Virus record (IMG/VR): IMGVR_UViG_3300014720_000185
Location: 1 to 24,061 of that record
From: a virus
DNA: 24,061 nucleotides
Reading direction: 5' to 3' (one strand)
The translations under genes and the position numbers were made by a program. This document shows positions 13,430 through 21,143 of the stretch, one piece after another. Numbering within the stretch: the first letter of the stretch is position 1; every line of letters begins with the position of its first letter. The notes below the pieces were generated by a model. It had not been told where the DNA came from and ran no database searches. It worked only from the letters and a program-made list of their open reading frames with translations.

Positions 13430-13668
13430 TGGACAAAACTTATCCTAGACCTCCAGGTAAAACATATAAACAGAGAGAAAAACTTTCTGCTGAAATCGAT
13501 GCTCTTCAAAAAGAAGTTAACAAACTAGAAATACTTTTGAACCGCGCAGAGAAAAAACTGGAACTCAGAGAACAGAAGCTCGGCTATCTGAAAGGTGAGG
13601 TTAACTTGTGGTTAACTCTCTACTTTATGAAAGAAACATCGAATGAGGGATCATTAGAAAATGGATAA
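13429..13668 (+). CDS. Coiled-coil protein, unrecognised (79 aa)
   Basis: ATG 13429 overlaps the preceding stop (TAATG). After a short basic N-terminus (MDKTYPRPPGKTYKQR), residues about 17-57 form a heptad-like Leu/Ile pattern (IDALQKEVNKLEILLNRAEKK), so the protein should dimerise. The end overlaps the next gene by 8 bases. No enzymatic motif is seen. Position suggests a helper or regulator in the early block; function unknown. Confidence 0.68.
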   Translation: MDKTYPRPPGKTYKQREKLSAEIDALQKEVNKLEILLNRAEKKLELREQKLGYLKGEVNLWLTLYFMKETSNEGSLENG

Positions 13669-13897
13669 GACAATTGAAACGCAAGGCATCCAAGTAAGCC
13701 GATTCATCGAAGTAGATCCTGATAAACTCATCGAACTGGGCCATAGGCTCAAGGCTGCGGCCTTTGATACCTGCTACCCAGGGCAATCGGTGACCGCTTC
13801 ACTGACGACAGAGATCACGCTCTATTATCATCCCGATAAAGAGTACTGTAAGCCCATCCATAAGGTAGGAGATCAGGCTCCAAGGTTAGACTCATGA
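13661..13897 (+). CDS. Unrecognised small protein (78 aa)
   Basis: The 78-residue product (MDKTIETQGIQVSRFIEVD...) contains alternating strand and helix patterns, one Cys pair far apart, and no signal peptide. It overlaps the gene before by 8 bases, and its TGA stop overlaps the ATG of the next small gene (ATGA). It is probably soluble. The family is not recognised and the role is unknown. Confidence 0.65.
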   Translation: MDKTIETQGIQVSRFIEVDPDKLIELGHRLKAAAFDTCYPGQSVTASLTTEITLYYHPDKEYCKPIHKVGDQAPRLDS

Positions 13898-13980
13898 ATG
13901 AACATGTTGGGTGGGTGTGGGTAATAGGAGCAATTTTAGCCTTCCTCTTTATCCGAGGGGTAGATCGGTGCGATGATTAG
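13894..13980 (+). CDS. Tiny single-pass membrane peptide (28 aa)
   Basis: ATG 13894 overlaps the preceding stop in ATGA. Of its 28 residues, about 5-20 (VGWVWVIGAILAFLFI) form one strong hydrophobic helix, followed by RGVDRCDD. The charge pattern would put the C-terminus in the cytoplasm or exposed at the inner face. Such tiny phage membrane peptides often modulate host functions, but no specific role can be given. The tight junction and clean hydrophobic design support a real gene. Confidence 0.5.
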   Translation: MNEHVGWVWVIGAILAFLFIRGVDRCDD

Positions 13981-13998
13981 GCATCCTAAGGGGGGATT

Positions 13999-14157
13999 AT
14001 GCCATTGAAAAAAGGGTATTCTGATAAATCGGTAAGCGCCAACATTTCTGAGCTGATGAAAAGCGGTAAGCCTCAGAAGCAGTCAATCGCTATCGCTCTG
14101 GACGCTAAACGGGAGGCTTTAAAATCGTGGAAGAAAAAGAAGTCGTCCGAAAAGTAA
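13999..14157 (+). CDS. Small basic protein with KPQKQSIAIAL motif (52 aa)
   Basis: A run of six G (13990-13995) serves as a strong ribosome site just before ATG 13999. The 52-residue product starts MPLKKGYSDKSVSANISEL and has the segment GKPQKQSIAIALDAKREA, a pattern I know from many small phage proteins of unknown function. Its C-terminus is very basic (KKKKSSEK). It overlaps the next gene by 31 bases. It probably binds nucleic acid or another phage protein; no function is established. Confidence 0.72.
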   Translation: MPLKKGYSDKSVSANISELMKSGKPQKQSIAIALDAKREALKSWKKKKSSEK

Positions 14158-14366
14158 AGAAGCGCGGCGGGCATAGCGTACCTATCAACTGTATGAAATG
14201 CGGTACGCTTACCCCTCTTAATGCTTACGAGCTTTGCGCTGAGTGCAGAAAGAGAACGTGTAAGGACTGTAAGACCGTCTTTAATCTCAGCAAAAGTCTG
14301 TTTGACCGCTGTTCTCCATGCCAGTTAGCGCGTCGAAACCGTTTAAAACATCATCAAGACTTCTGA
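14127..14366 (+). CDS. Four-CxxC zinc-ribbon protein (79 aa, GTG start)
   Basis: GTG 14127 is preceded by GGGAGG at 14111-14116. The 79-residue product carries four CxxC pairs (CMKC, CAEC, CKDC, CSPC), enough to bind two zinc ions, with basic residues between and a basic C-terminus (RRNRLKHH). It probably binds nucleic acid. Its last 80 bases run head-on over the 3' end of the VRR-NUC gene on the other strand. It is the last rightward gene, and no terminator is visible after it. Confidence 0.68.
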   Translation: MEEKEVVRKVKKRGGHSVPINCMKCGTLTPLNAYELCAECRKRTCKDCKTVFNLSKSLFDRCSPCQLARRNRLKHHQDF

Positions 14367-14733
14367 CTAGCATGCTGATTGCTCCGAGATTAGCCATTTC
14401 CTGAAGGAATTGCTTCTGCTCAGGAGTCGCCCTACCCTTGGCGCTCTTTACCTCTATGCAGATCATCCGGCCATTCCAGATGCCGATAATGTCAGAAGTA
14501 CCCTTCTGTGAGAACGGATCATTCGAGCGTCTGAAAGCCTTACGAACTGGATCGTAAGTGCCCATGCTCTTATTCTTCCAAGCCTTTGTCTTAGGCTGAT
14601 AGTTAAGCCACGCTAGAATCGAGCGTTCAATTTCTCGTTCGGAGGGAGTCGATCTTACTCTCGATGCGCTCAAGCCTGCGCTGTAGCTCTGTTTGTCGCT
14701 CCCTACTGATCTCTTTCGTTTCAAATGTTTCAT
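14287..14733 (-). CDS. VRR-NUC family nuclease
   Basis: The 148-residue protein has a basic N-terminus (MKHLKRKRS) and then a VRR-NUC core of the PD-(D/E)xK type. Glu34/36 lie in SEREIERSIL, GTSDII puts Asp at 81, IEVKSAKG has Glu94 and Lys96, and TPEQKQFL follows. It is a stand-alone nuclease of about the usual phage size that could resolve branched DNA or trim ends, and it may work with the RecT-like protein. The start overlaps the 65-aa membrane gene by 107 bases, a large overlap; no closer start with a better ribosome site is visible. The 3' end overlaps the convergent zinc-ribbon gene. Confidence 0.85.
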   Translation of the reverse strand: MKHLKRKRSVGSDKQSYSAGLSASRVRSTPSEREIERSILAWLNYQPKTKAWKNKSMGTYDPVRKAFRRSNDPFSQKGTSDIIGIWNGRMICIEVKSAKGRATPEQKQFLQEMANLGAISMLVRSLDDVLNGFDALTGMENSGQTDFC

Positions 14734-14824
14734 AGCTCCATGAGACTAGAGCCATACTGGAGGCAATCAAAGCAGAAAGAGCACCGACAATACCACCTAC
14801 CCCTTTAACCAGTTCATCGCTCAT
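14627..14824 (-). CDS. Small membrane protein with coiled-coil tail, candidate holin or i-spanin
   Basis: The 65-residue product has one hydrophobic segment (about residues 9-30: GGIVGALSALIASSMALVSW), then a charged, probably coiled-coil tail (LQRRLERIESKID). One membrane helix plus a coiled-coil tail fits an inner-membrane spanin or a small holin, and the next gene upstream encodes a lipoprotein, as in spanin pairs. The start overlaps that gene's stop (ATGA). Which lysis role applies cannot be decided from sequence alone. Confidence 0.6.
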   Translation of the reverse strand: MSDELVKGVGGIVGALSALIASSMALVSWSYETFETKEISRERQTELQRRLERIESKIDSLRTRN

Positions 14825-15057
14825 CTGCTACACCTCTTCTTCATGTAGTTTAGCAGAAGCTCAAAATCTGTGGGAGATAGGCAGACATAATTAGTAGCGT
14901 CAGGCAATGGAATAATAGACGTTAACCCATCAGCCGTGGAGCACTGTAGTTCCTGTCTATCTGAATCAAGTAAGCAGACAGTAACAGCAGGGCCGCTGCC
15001 TCTACACGAGACAAGGCTAAAGACGCTTAATAAGAGCAGCAATCTTTTGAGCAGCAT
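14821..15057 (-). CDS. Small lipoprotein, candidate outer-membrane spanin
   Basis: ATG 15057 gives a short lipoprotein signal (MLLKRLLLLLSVFSLVSC, lipobox L-V-S-C with Cys18). A GTG 30 bases earlier would extend it unhelpfully. The mature part has about 60 residues with three further Cys and a segment TNYVCLSPTDFELLLNYMKK before the end. It probably attaches to the outer membrane. It is paired with a small inner-membrane coiled-coil protein in a lysis cassette, which suggests an o-spanin-like role, although no Pro-rich spanin signature is visible. The start overlaps the upstream gene by 41 bases. Confidence 0.66.
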   Translation of the reverse strand: MLLKRLLLLLSVFSLVSCRGSGPAVTVCLLDSDRQELQCSTADGLTSIIPLPDATNYVCLSPTDFELLLNYMKKRCSR

Positions 15058-15238
15058 CGGTTCTGTCTTTCGGTGTTTTAGCTTCACGGGCCTGCTTGAA
15101 TGCTTCGGCTGAGTCGATTAAGAATCGCTCTGGATTATCGCCAAAGGTAGACTTCATCCAAGCCACGATCTCAGTGATGAGGCTCACCATGGCGGGGACC
15201 GCTTTAAGGAGGGTAAAGAGACCCGTGAAGAATTGCAT
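15017..15238 (-). CDS. Small amphipathic protein in lysis cassette (73 aa)
   Basis: ATG 15238 is chosen over a TTG at 15265. The 73-residue product begins with a hydrophobic, aromatic segment (MQFFTGLFTLLKAVPAMVSL, then ITEIVAWM), which could lie in or on the membrane. A soluble helical tail follows, rich in Lys, Ala and Asp. It starts just after the stop of the 58-aa gene. It may be a holin partner or regulator; the family is not recognised. Confidence 0.58.
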   Translation of the reverse strand: MQFFTGLFTLLKAVPAMVSLITEIVAWMKSTFGDNPERFLIDSAEAFKQAREAKTPKDRTDAAQKIAALIKRL

Positions 15239-15242
15239 GACC

Positions 15243-15419
15243 TTACTTGCGCGAGAACTTGGCAAGGAAGTCTATAACGCCCTTCAAAGCCTTTTCAGGC
15301 TGCTCCCCTGGGATTAAAAGAGAGATCGCAACAACACCAGAGAGAACACCCATAACGCCCGACACAACATCAGGGCCGTGAGAAACTAACCACTTACCTA
15401 CCTCAAGTAACTTTTCCAT
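15243..15419 (-). CDS. Candidate small holin (58 aa)
   Basis: ATG 15419 has a GGGGGAAAG ribosome site inside the end of the lysozyme gene, which it overlaps by 17 bases. The 58-residue protein has an amphipathic N-terminus (MEKLLEVGKWLVSHG), one hydrophobic segment (VVSGVMGVLSGVVAISLLI, about 18-36) and a basic end (LAKFSRK). Size, one membrane helix, charged C-terminus and adjacency to an SLT lysozyme suggest a holin or pinholin. The 73-aa gene starts 4 bases beyond its stop. The role is inferred from context. Confidence 0.6.
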   Translation of the reverse strand: MEKLLEVGKWLVSHGPDVVSGVMGVLSGVVAISLLIPGEQPEKALKGVIDFLAKFSRK

Positions 15420-15921
15420 CTTTCCCCCCCAGGGCTAATTCAATAGCCGATAAATGCAGCCTTACCTTGTCAACGTACTGTTGGTTCTTGTAGACCCCGT
15501 TAAGGTTCTTAATAGGGCTACCAGCATTATAGGCCGCAATAATATCGTCGCGCTCTTTGTACTTAGAGGCAAGACGCTTTAAAAACTTAGCAGCGTACTC
15601 AATGTTAGTCTTCTCATCGAATGCCTGGAAGATCGGACCCTTTAAGCCAAGCTCACGGAGCAGAGCCCCCATAAGCTGGCAGAGCCCAAAGCTAGTCATT
15701 TGAAAGACTGTCTCAGTAGCCTCAGTAATGCCGTTAGCAGCCGCATTCTCTTTCGTCTTGTACAGCCATTTGTAATGGGGCTCGAAGCGTACCGCCCACT
15801 TATTGTTAGAACTCTCAGTCTGAATAATGGCAGCAAGCAAGTTCTTAGGTACGTTCTGCTCGTCTGAAACGTCCTCAATAATAGACCAAGGAAGACGCAT
15901 TACCCAGGCGTTCTGGCTCAT
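15403..15921 (-). CDS. SLT-type lytic transglycosylase / endolysin
   Basis: The 172-residue protein carries the soluble lytic transglycosylase pattern. Catalytic Glu36 lies in AIIQTESSNN, SFGLCQLMG is at 77-85 and AAYNAGS at 129-135. It cleaves the glycan strand of peptidoglycan. No signal peptide is seen. Placed directly before holin- and spanin-like genes it is probably the endolysin. It also follows an ejection-type gene by a 4-base overlap (ATGA), so a virion-associated role in DNA entry is possible. Length and active-site spacing look complete. Confidence 0.9.
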   Translation of the reverse strand: MSQNAWVMRLPWSIIEDVSDEQNVPKNLLAAIIQTESSNNKWAVRFEPHYKWLYKTKENAAANGITEATETVFQMTSFGLCQLMGALLRELGLKGPIFQAFDEKTNIEYAAKFLKRLASKYKERDDIIAAYNAGSPIKNLNGVYKNQQYVDKVRLHLSAIELALGGKDGKVT

Positions 15922-18536
15922 TTGGTTTCCTCAAGTTTCTTTAAGATATCAGGTCGATCTTCTTTAAGATCAGGCTGCTTAATAGCCCGAACAGCAAGTG
16001 GTGGTTTAGCCTTCTTCCCCATCATAATCTCAGCGATATCGCTTGAGCTGATAGGCTTGCCTTTACCTACTGCGCTCATCATTTGAGCCTTTTTTACCGA
16101 CGAAAGATCAGAACTAGAGATATCCTTCATCATGCTAGGCACTTGATCAGGACTAACGGTAATCTCTTCAGGCTGAGATACCGATATAGACCTGATAAGG
16201 TCAGTCTTTAGTTGAGAGATTACCTCTTTCGGTAACCCTGCGTAGACCTGTTCAATCTTCTTAATGGTCGGGATACCTTCGATCTTTAAGTATCCATCAA
16301 GAACCTTCTGAGTCATGCGTGGACCGAAACGATCGACAAGACCGCCGAACCCACCGCCAAGACCAGCGATAACAAGTGATGACGCTAAATCACCAGTCAG
16401 TGAAAATGCAGCCGCACCAGATCCTAGAGCCCACATATTCACGTTTCTACCACCAATTCTAAACTCTTTACCGAAGTCTTGAGCAAGCCTAAGATCGTCG
16501 ATAAACCGAGAGAAGTCTTGCCCACTCATTTGAGTTAGGTTCTTAAGATATTTAAGATACTCAGGGTTTCTTTCGCTCACAGCCGTTTGAATTGCACTAA
16601 TGTTCGTCGATGGACGAGCAAAAGGACCAATCTCGGTAATCTTTTGCCGCACTCCTTCGATCATCGCTTGACGGGCAGCTAGTTGTTTCTCTGCTTCAGT
16701 AACAGCCATGGCTCTAGGTCCTGCAAGGATGGGAGCAAGCGCAGCTTCTTTAGCTCCAGGCATCTGCATTCCTTTGAGAGTAGCCTCAGTAGTCCTAGCC
16801 TCTTGCCCGAGTGGACCCGCCATCACACGAGCTTCCACCCCACCTAATTTTAGCGCACTCTGAGCGGTCTGGATATCTTGTATAGATTGCTCAAATGGTC
16901 GGTTAACGGCCTTACCAAGATTAAGCAGAAGCTGTCTCTCTTGATCCATTTGAGGAAGATCAATTCTCGCCACGCGAGTCGCAGCCTTCTCAAGTGTTCC
17001 GAAGGATTTATTAGCTCTACCCAAAAGATCAGTGTTTGATGCTAACTGATCCATAAGTTCTGCATACTCTGGAATATCTTTAAGCTGCTCATCAAATGCG
17101 CGACGGATCGAGCGAAGTGCCTGTTGAGCCGAAGAGGTAAAGTCACCAGCACCTAAAGCAGCCTGCCAGTCTTGATCAAGCTGTTGAATCTTCTTTTTGG
17201 CATCACTTGTAGAAAGGATATTCTTATACCGTTTAAGGTCTTTAAGGTATCCTTCAATCTGCTTGTAGGCTTGCGCAGAAGCACCAGCAACAGGCGGTTT
17301 GCCTTGGATCTTAAGTGAATCAAGAGCCTCTTGAGCAGCTTGCTTTGCTGGCTCTACCGATACAACACGCCCAGACTTCTCAAGGATCTTATAGCTTTCA
17401 GCAGACTGCTTCCTAACTGTATCTTTTAAGTTTTCAACAGCAAGGACCGCCTGATCACGGATACCTTTTTTACCCGCAGTCATGACAGCTTCAGTATCCG
17501 CCTTAGCAGTCTTGATAGCGTCATTCAGCCTAGCTTGAGCATTTTTCTTCGCTTCACCAGCGTTAAACTTAGCAGTAGCAAACTCAGAAGCACGATCCCT
17601 CACTTCTGAATCAAGAGCATTTTTTGCGGCAGTCAACGCCTCTTGTGCCTGCTCCGCACCCACCTTACCGTCTTCAACTGCCTTATTAAGCTGGTCAACA
17701 TAGCCATCAAGGGCTTCTTTAATCTGAGCAGGACTCTTTGCTCTAAAGACCGCTTGAGGATCTTTTAGATATTGCTCAATAGAATCGACGTTCACTCCAC
17801 CGAGAGCAGCTAGAACCTTTTTTGACCCACCAGGCATCGCAGCGATACCTTTAGCAGCCGACGTTAATCCACCACCCAAAACTCCACCGAACTTAGCCGC
17901 ACCAAGAACGTCAAACTCTTCTGGAGCAGCCGCCCCAGTAGGTACTTGGATTGCTCCTTTAAGGGCTTCTGCACCACCAGCACCCACCGCACCACGAACA
18001 GCGGCCTGACCTATAGCCGTAGGAACTTTAGCACCAGCAAGACTCGCCAGTGCCTCAGTAGCGCGAACAGGAGCAGTCAACACTTTAGCAGCCTGAGCAC
18101 CGCGAGCAGCCTGAGCACCGCGAGCAGCCGTAGCAAGACCGCCAGATGCTAAACCAGAAAGGACACCACCAGCTATCTCAGCGGGAAGTGCAATCTCTGG
18201 AAGTTTAGCTTCAAGACCTTTACGTCTAGCAATATCCTTTTGATATTCCTGCTTAATCGCCTCACCGCTAACAGCCTGCTTTGCGAACTCACCGATAGTC
18301 TCAGCATCAAAGCCAGCGTCAATTAAATTGCTAACCACAGCATTAAGACCAGCGATCACAGGCTCAGACGCACCTAAAGTAATACCTTCAAGCGCAGACC
18401 TTCCAGCAGTTTCAATCTTCTCAGACATTGGAACAGTAGGTTCTTCGATCACTTCAAAAGGTTTTGAAGGATCAAAGGCGGGCTTTGCTTTTACAGGTTC
18501 AAACGGCTGAGATGGGTCGAAAGCTGGTTTTGCCAT
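15918..18536 (-). CDS. Large internal virion / DNA-ejection-type protein (872 aa)
   Basis: The 872-residue protein is Ala/Lys/Gln-rich with long helical, coiled-coil stretches. The N-terminus holds two near-identical motifs (AFDPSQPFEPV then AFDPSKPFEVI) before an amphipathic Ala/Gly-rich region (about 80-240) that could insert in membranes. A hydrophobic Gly-rich patch (ALGSGAAAFSLTGDLASSL) lies at about 700-720. No lysozyme domain is visible; the next gene supplies one. Size, composition and order fit podovirus proteins that leave the virion to form a channel for DNA. An 18-bp tandem repeat lies inside. The ribosome site is weak, so translation is probably coupled to the upstream gene. Confidence 0.8.
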   Translation of the reverse strand: MAKPAFDPSQPFEPVKAKPAFDPSKPFEVIEEPTVPMSEKIETAGRSALEGITLGASEPVIAGLNAVVSNLIDAGFDAETIGEFAKQAVSGEAIKQEYQKDIARRKGLEAKLPEIALPAEIAGGVLSGLASGGLATAARGAQAARGAQAAKVLTAPVRATEALASLAGAKVPTAIGQAAVRGAVGAGGAEALKGAIQVPTGAAAPEEFDVLGAAKFGGVLGGGLTSAAKGIAAMPGGSKKVLAALGGVNVDSIEQYLKDPQAVFRAKSPAQIKEALDGYVDQLNKAVEDGKVGAEQAQEALTAAKNALDSEVRDRASEFATAKFNAGEAKKNAQARLNDAIKTAKADTEAVMTAGKKGIRDQAVLAVENLKDTVRKQSAESYKILEKSGRVVSVEPAKQAAQEALDSLKIQGKPPVAGASAQAYKQIEGYLKDLKRYKNILSTSDAKKKIQQLDQDWQAALGAGDFTSSAQQALRSIRRAFDEQLKDIPEYAELMDQLASNTDLLGRANKSFGTLEKAATRVARIDLPQMDQERQLLLNLGKAVNRPFEQSIQDIQTAQSALKLGGVEARVMAGPLGQEARTTEATLKGMQMPGAKEAALAPILAGPRAMAVTEAEKQLAARQAMIEGVRQKITEIGPFARPSTNISAIQTAVSERNPEYLKYLKNLTQMSGQDFSRFIDDLRLAQDFGKEFRIGGRNVNMWALGSGAAAFSLTGDLASSLVIAGLGGGFGGLVDRFGPRMTQKVLDGYLKIEGIPTIKKIEQVYAGLPKEVISQLKTDLIRSISVSQPEEITVSPDQVPSMMKDISSSDLSSVKKAQMMSAVGKGKPISSSDIAEIMMGKKAKPPLAVRAIKQPDLKEDRPDILKKLEETK
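18091..18126 (-). repeat. 18-bp tandem repeat, two exact copies
   Basis: Two identical 18-base units encode part of the repeated peptide ARGAQAARGAQAA in the 872-aa protein, in its Ala-rich N-terminal third. It is in frame and probably a recent slippage or duplication event. Confidence 0.9.
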
Positions 18537-18539
18537 AGT

Positions 18540-19769
18540 TTACTCGTATTGTCCTGTAGCGGGGTTAAGAGTGTACTCAATTCCATTTTGCATGATTCGC
18601 TTAGGCTTAGGAGCAGCTTGGGCTTCTTTTATCTGTCCTGGCAGTGTAACCCCACGCGTCTTCACCGCTGGAGCAGACTGTGGGGGTTGAGGAGTAGCAA
18701 GCCTAGATACGTCATACCCACCCGCCCCGAGCGTTGAAAGTTGAGAGGCTTGTTCTGTCGCTAAAAGCTCTCGCACGATACCCACTTTTGCTCGTGCTAC
18801 TTCAGGCGTATCAGTAAGGTTTGGAAGCATTTGTCTATATCGAGCAATATCCTCGTCAGTCAGCTTGCCGCCCTCTAATGCGACACCGATTTTTTGTGCG
18901 GCTAGTTTCATGCGAGCATCAAAGGCAAGGGTCTCTGTTGCGTAAGGGCTCTTTCCGAAAAGTCTACCCAGAGCAGGACCCATGAAATCGGCATTTTTAT
19001 CGATTTCTCTTTCAATGCCATTCAATTGGTCTTCTGAGCTTTTAAAACCAGCCAAAAGTTTAGTCTGTTCTCCGGTAAGAATCTTTCCTTTATCTGAGTC
19101 TTGAGCCTTTTTACCCGCTTCGCGCTCTTGAGCAATGACTCCGCGCTCTTTAAGCTCAAGTTCTTTCTCTTTGAAACCCTCTTCTCTCGCCGCTTTTTGG
19201 ATATCTTTTTGAGATTTTAAAAGCTCTAACCCGATCTTTAACTTTCTCTCTTCTTCTTTTTCTTTAGATTCTTTCTGTGCTTTCTCAAGTTCTGCTGCTG
19301 TTTTTAAAGTCTCTTTAGATGCTTCTGCACCAGCGATACCACCGAGTGATCCTCCAAGACCATACCCAACAAGAGCAGGAGCAAGAGCGATAAGAGAGCG
19401 AGCAAAGATTTCTCCAGCGCTCATTGATTTATCTTTACTTGCTTTCAACTGCTCTTGAGCGAGAGCAAGTTTAGTCTCTGCATCTGCTTCAGCGTAAGTA
19501 GGGTCTGCTTCAAGTTTAGTCTGAAGTTTTGCGAATACTGGTGACGCCTCTTTAGCAAGAGAAGGAGAAATATCGCCTTGTTTTAGAGCAGCTAGTTGAA
19601 AACCCTGCGCCTTTTTAAGTTGTTTATCGTCTGCAAAATAATCTTTAAGAAGCGTAGGAGACTCAGCAACAGTCTTAATTTGCTCTTTTGAGTCTGCTTC
19701 CATAGCCATAAGATTTTCAAGAATACGGCTCTGATTGGACTTGTTAGGATCTTCGATATCAATAGCCAT
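18540..19769 (-). CDS. Internal virion / ejection-type protein (409 aa)
   Basis: The 409-residue protein has an acidic helical N-terminus and a Gly-rich hydrophobic segment (ALAPALVGYGLGGSLGGIAG, about 132-151). A long Lys/Glu coiled coil follows (about 160-225), then a globular part with AAQKIGVALEGGKLTDEDIARY near 290-311, as seen in ejection or tail-associated proteins. The end is Pro-rich, then IMQNGIEYTLNPATGQYE. Its start overlaps the 346-aa gene by 11 bases and it stops 3 bases before the 872-aa start. It probably enters the cell envelope with the DNA; this is inference from composition and order. Confidence 0.78.
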   Translation of the reverse strand: MAIDIEDPNKSNQSRILENLMAMEADSKEQIKTVAESPTLLKDYFADDKQLKKAQGFQLAALKQGDISPSLAKEASPVFAKLQTKLEADPTYAEADAETKLALAQEQLKASKDKSMSAGEIFARSLIALAPALVGYGLGGSLGGIAGAEASKETLKTAAELEKAQKESKEKEEERKLKIGLELLKSQKDIQKAAREEGFKEKELELKERGVIAQEREAGKKAQDSDKGKILTGEQTKLLAGFKSSEDQLNGIEREIDKNADFMGPALGRLFGKSPYATETLAFDARMKLAAQKIGVALEGGKLTDEDIARYRQMLPNLTDTPEVARAKVGIVRELLATEQASQLSTLGAGGYDVSRLATPQPPQSAPAVKTRGVTLPGQIKEAQAAPKPKRIMQNGIEYTLNPATGQYE

Positions 19770-20799
19770 GAGCCACCTTCTTAGCTTTCAGCTTACCGAT
19801 GAGCCGACAGACTGGAAGTCCTACAAGCATCATAATCTTGCCGACTAAGTTAGGCTTAGACCCTACGCCCATTTCATAGGCCATCTGTTTGGCCCAAGGA
19901 GTAGCGATAATGCAGGTAATATAAGTAACCGTCGGGCTCGCTTTCATCCAACCGACAACAGTCTGAGCCCAAGCATGATATCCGGCCATGACTTCAGGGT
20001 CTTGAAGTTTTCCGAAAGCCTGGTCAGCTTCATAGATTGTCTTGTCCATAAGACCCTGTTGGTAAAGCTCTGTGCAGATAATTTTACCACCAGCTTCAGC
20101 CGCTTCTTTTTGGCCTTGGGCGTAAGTCTCAGCCTCTTGCTGTTGAGCCTCAAGAGCAAGTTGAGCTTGATAAGCCTGTTCAGCAGCAAGTTTAGCAGAC
20201 AGTTCTTGAAACTGTCGTTCCTGCTCATTTTGATAAGCAGTCTGCACAGCGCCTTCGTACTCACCCAGAGCTTCGCGTTGACGCTGCGCTTGTCTCAGCA
20301 TCATCTCCTGATCCATTGCGCCTTTTTCTTGATACGCACGTTGAGCCATTTGAGCTTGAAGGGCAGCAGCCGCACCGCCTTGAACTCCGCGCTGTGCAAG
20401 AGCAGCTTGAAGCGCACGTTCACGCTGTTGCTGTCCCGCCTGTTGACCAGCCGCCATCTGAGCTTGCATCGCTGCAAGTTCAGGAGCGTTGTAGCCCTCA
20501 AGCGCAGACTTTCGTTTAGCAAGGGTTTCTTGCTGCTCTATCGAACCAGTCGTTGCGACAGATGCGATCTGTTCAGGAGTATAGCCCTCAAAACGCTTCT
20601 GAGTCTCTTCAAGCATCAGCGCCTTGCGCTCTTTTTCGGCCTGGGCAGCAGCAGCATCCTCCTGCGCTTTTCTCTGCTTTTCTGCTTCACTTTCGGCCTT
20701 TTGCTTTTGTTCAAACTCCCATTGAGAGTAGGAACCCGTCCCCCTCTCATAAGGGTTTTGACCTGCCGAGCTTGTACTTGTTCTGGTACCCATACTCAC
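19759..20799 (-). CDS. Gln/Ala-rich virion protein with C-terminal globular domain (346 aa)
   Basis: Residues 1-230 are a Gln/Ala/Glu-rich, almost continuous helix with repeats such as AQRGVQGGAAAALQAQMAQ. Residues about 238-346 are a compact domain with IICTELYQQGLMDKTIYEAD and GYHAWAQTVVGWMKASP. I know this C-terminal pattern from many phage virion proteins of the tail/ejection region. It belongs to a set of three large helical proteins that probably travel in the head or tail and help DNA entry. The start overlaps the upstream stop (ATGA). The long open frame on the other strand (19975-20955) is a shadow of its biased codons. Confidence 0.78.
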   Translation of the reverse strand: MSMGTRTSTSSAGQNPYERGTGSYSQWEFEQKQKAESEAEKQRKAQEDAAAAQAEKERKALMLEETQKRFEGYTPEQIASVATTGSIEQQETLAKRKSALEGYNAPELAAMQAQMAAGQQAGQQQRERALQAALAQRGVQGGAAAALQAQMAQRAYQEKGAMDQEMMLRQAQRQREALGEYEGAVQTAYQNEQERQFQELSAKLAAEQAYQAQLALEAQQQEAETYAQGQKEAAEAGGKIICTELYQQGLMDKTIYEADQAFGKLQDPEVMAGYHAWAQTVVGWMKASPTVTYITCIIATPWAKQMAYEMGVGSKPNLVGKIMMLVGLPVCRLIGKLKAKKVAHGY

Positions 20800-21143
20800 C
20801 TCATTAGAATAATCGTCGCGGTTATCGTCGAACCGCCCGAGTTTCTGAAATACACTACTGTATCAGTCCAAGGGGTTGAGCTGTCATCTATTGTGGAGCC
20901 AGATGCACGAACGATCAACCGCTTGGATGGAATTACCCCTAGATTATGTGGATAAGGCACTGTTGCGCCAGCAGGAAGCGTAACCTCAAGGATCTGAGTC
21001 TCAAAGTTGTCCTCAAACTTGAGCTTCAGTAACCCTGCCTGTAACTCCCTAAGACTTAAAGACAGCCCGACAGTAAGGTATTGTATCACCTCTTCGATCG
21101 TCTGAGCCGTCTTTAATGTCCTAAACCCGCTAAACTTAGCCAT
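20796..21143 (-). CDS. Virion-type beta protein (115 aa)
   Basis: The 115-residue product has a basic, helical N-terminus (TLKTAQTIEEVIQYLTVGLS) and then a beta domain with VPYPHNLGVIPSKRLIVRAS, a pattern seen in small podovirus proteins next to tail-nozzle genes. It overlaps the nozzle-like gene by one base (TAATG) and the 346-aa gene by four. It is probably a minor tail or head-tail component. The family has no function I can name. Confidence 0.72.
   Translation of the reverse strand: MAKFSGFRTLKTAQTIEEVIQYLTVGLSLSLRELQAGLLKLKFEDNFETQILEVTLPAGATVPYPHNLGVIPSKRLIVRASGSTIDDSSTPWTDTVVYFRNSGGSTITATIILMR

Noticed and set aside
19975-20955. 326-codon open frame on the plus strand opposite the Gln/Ala-rich virion gene
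   Set aside because: The Leu/Ser-rich product mirrors biased Gln/Ala/Glu codons on the coding strand; the minus-strand gene has proper junctions and a recognisable C-terminal domain.
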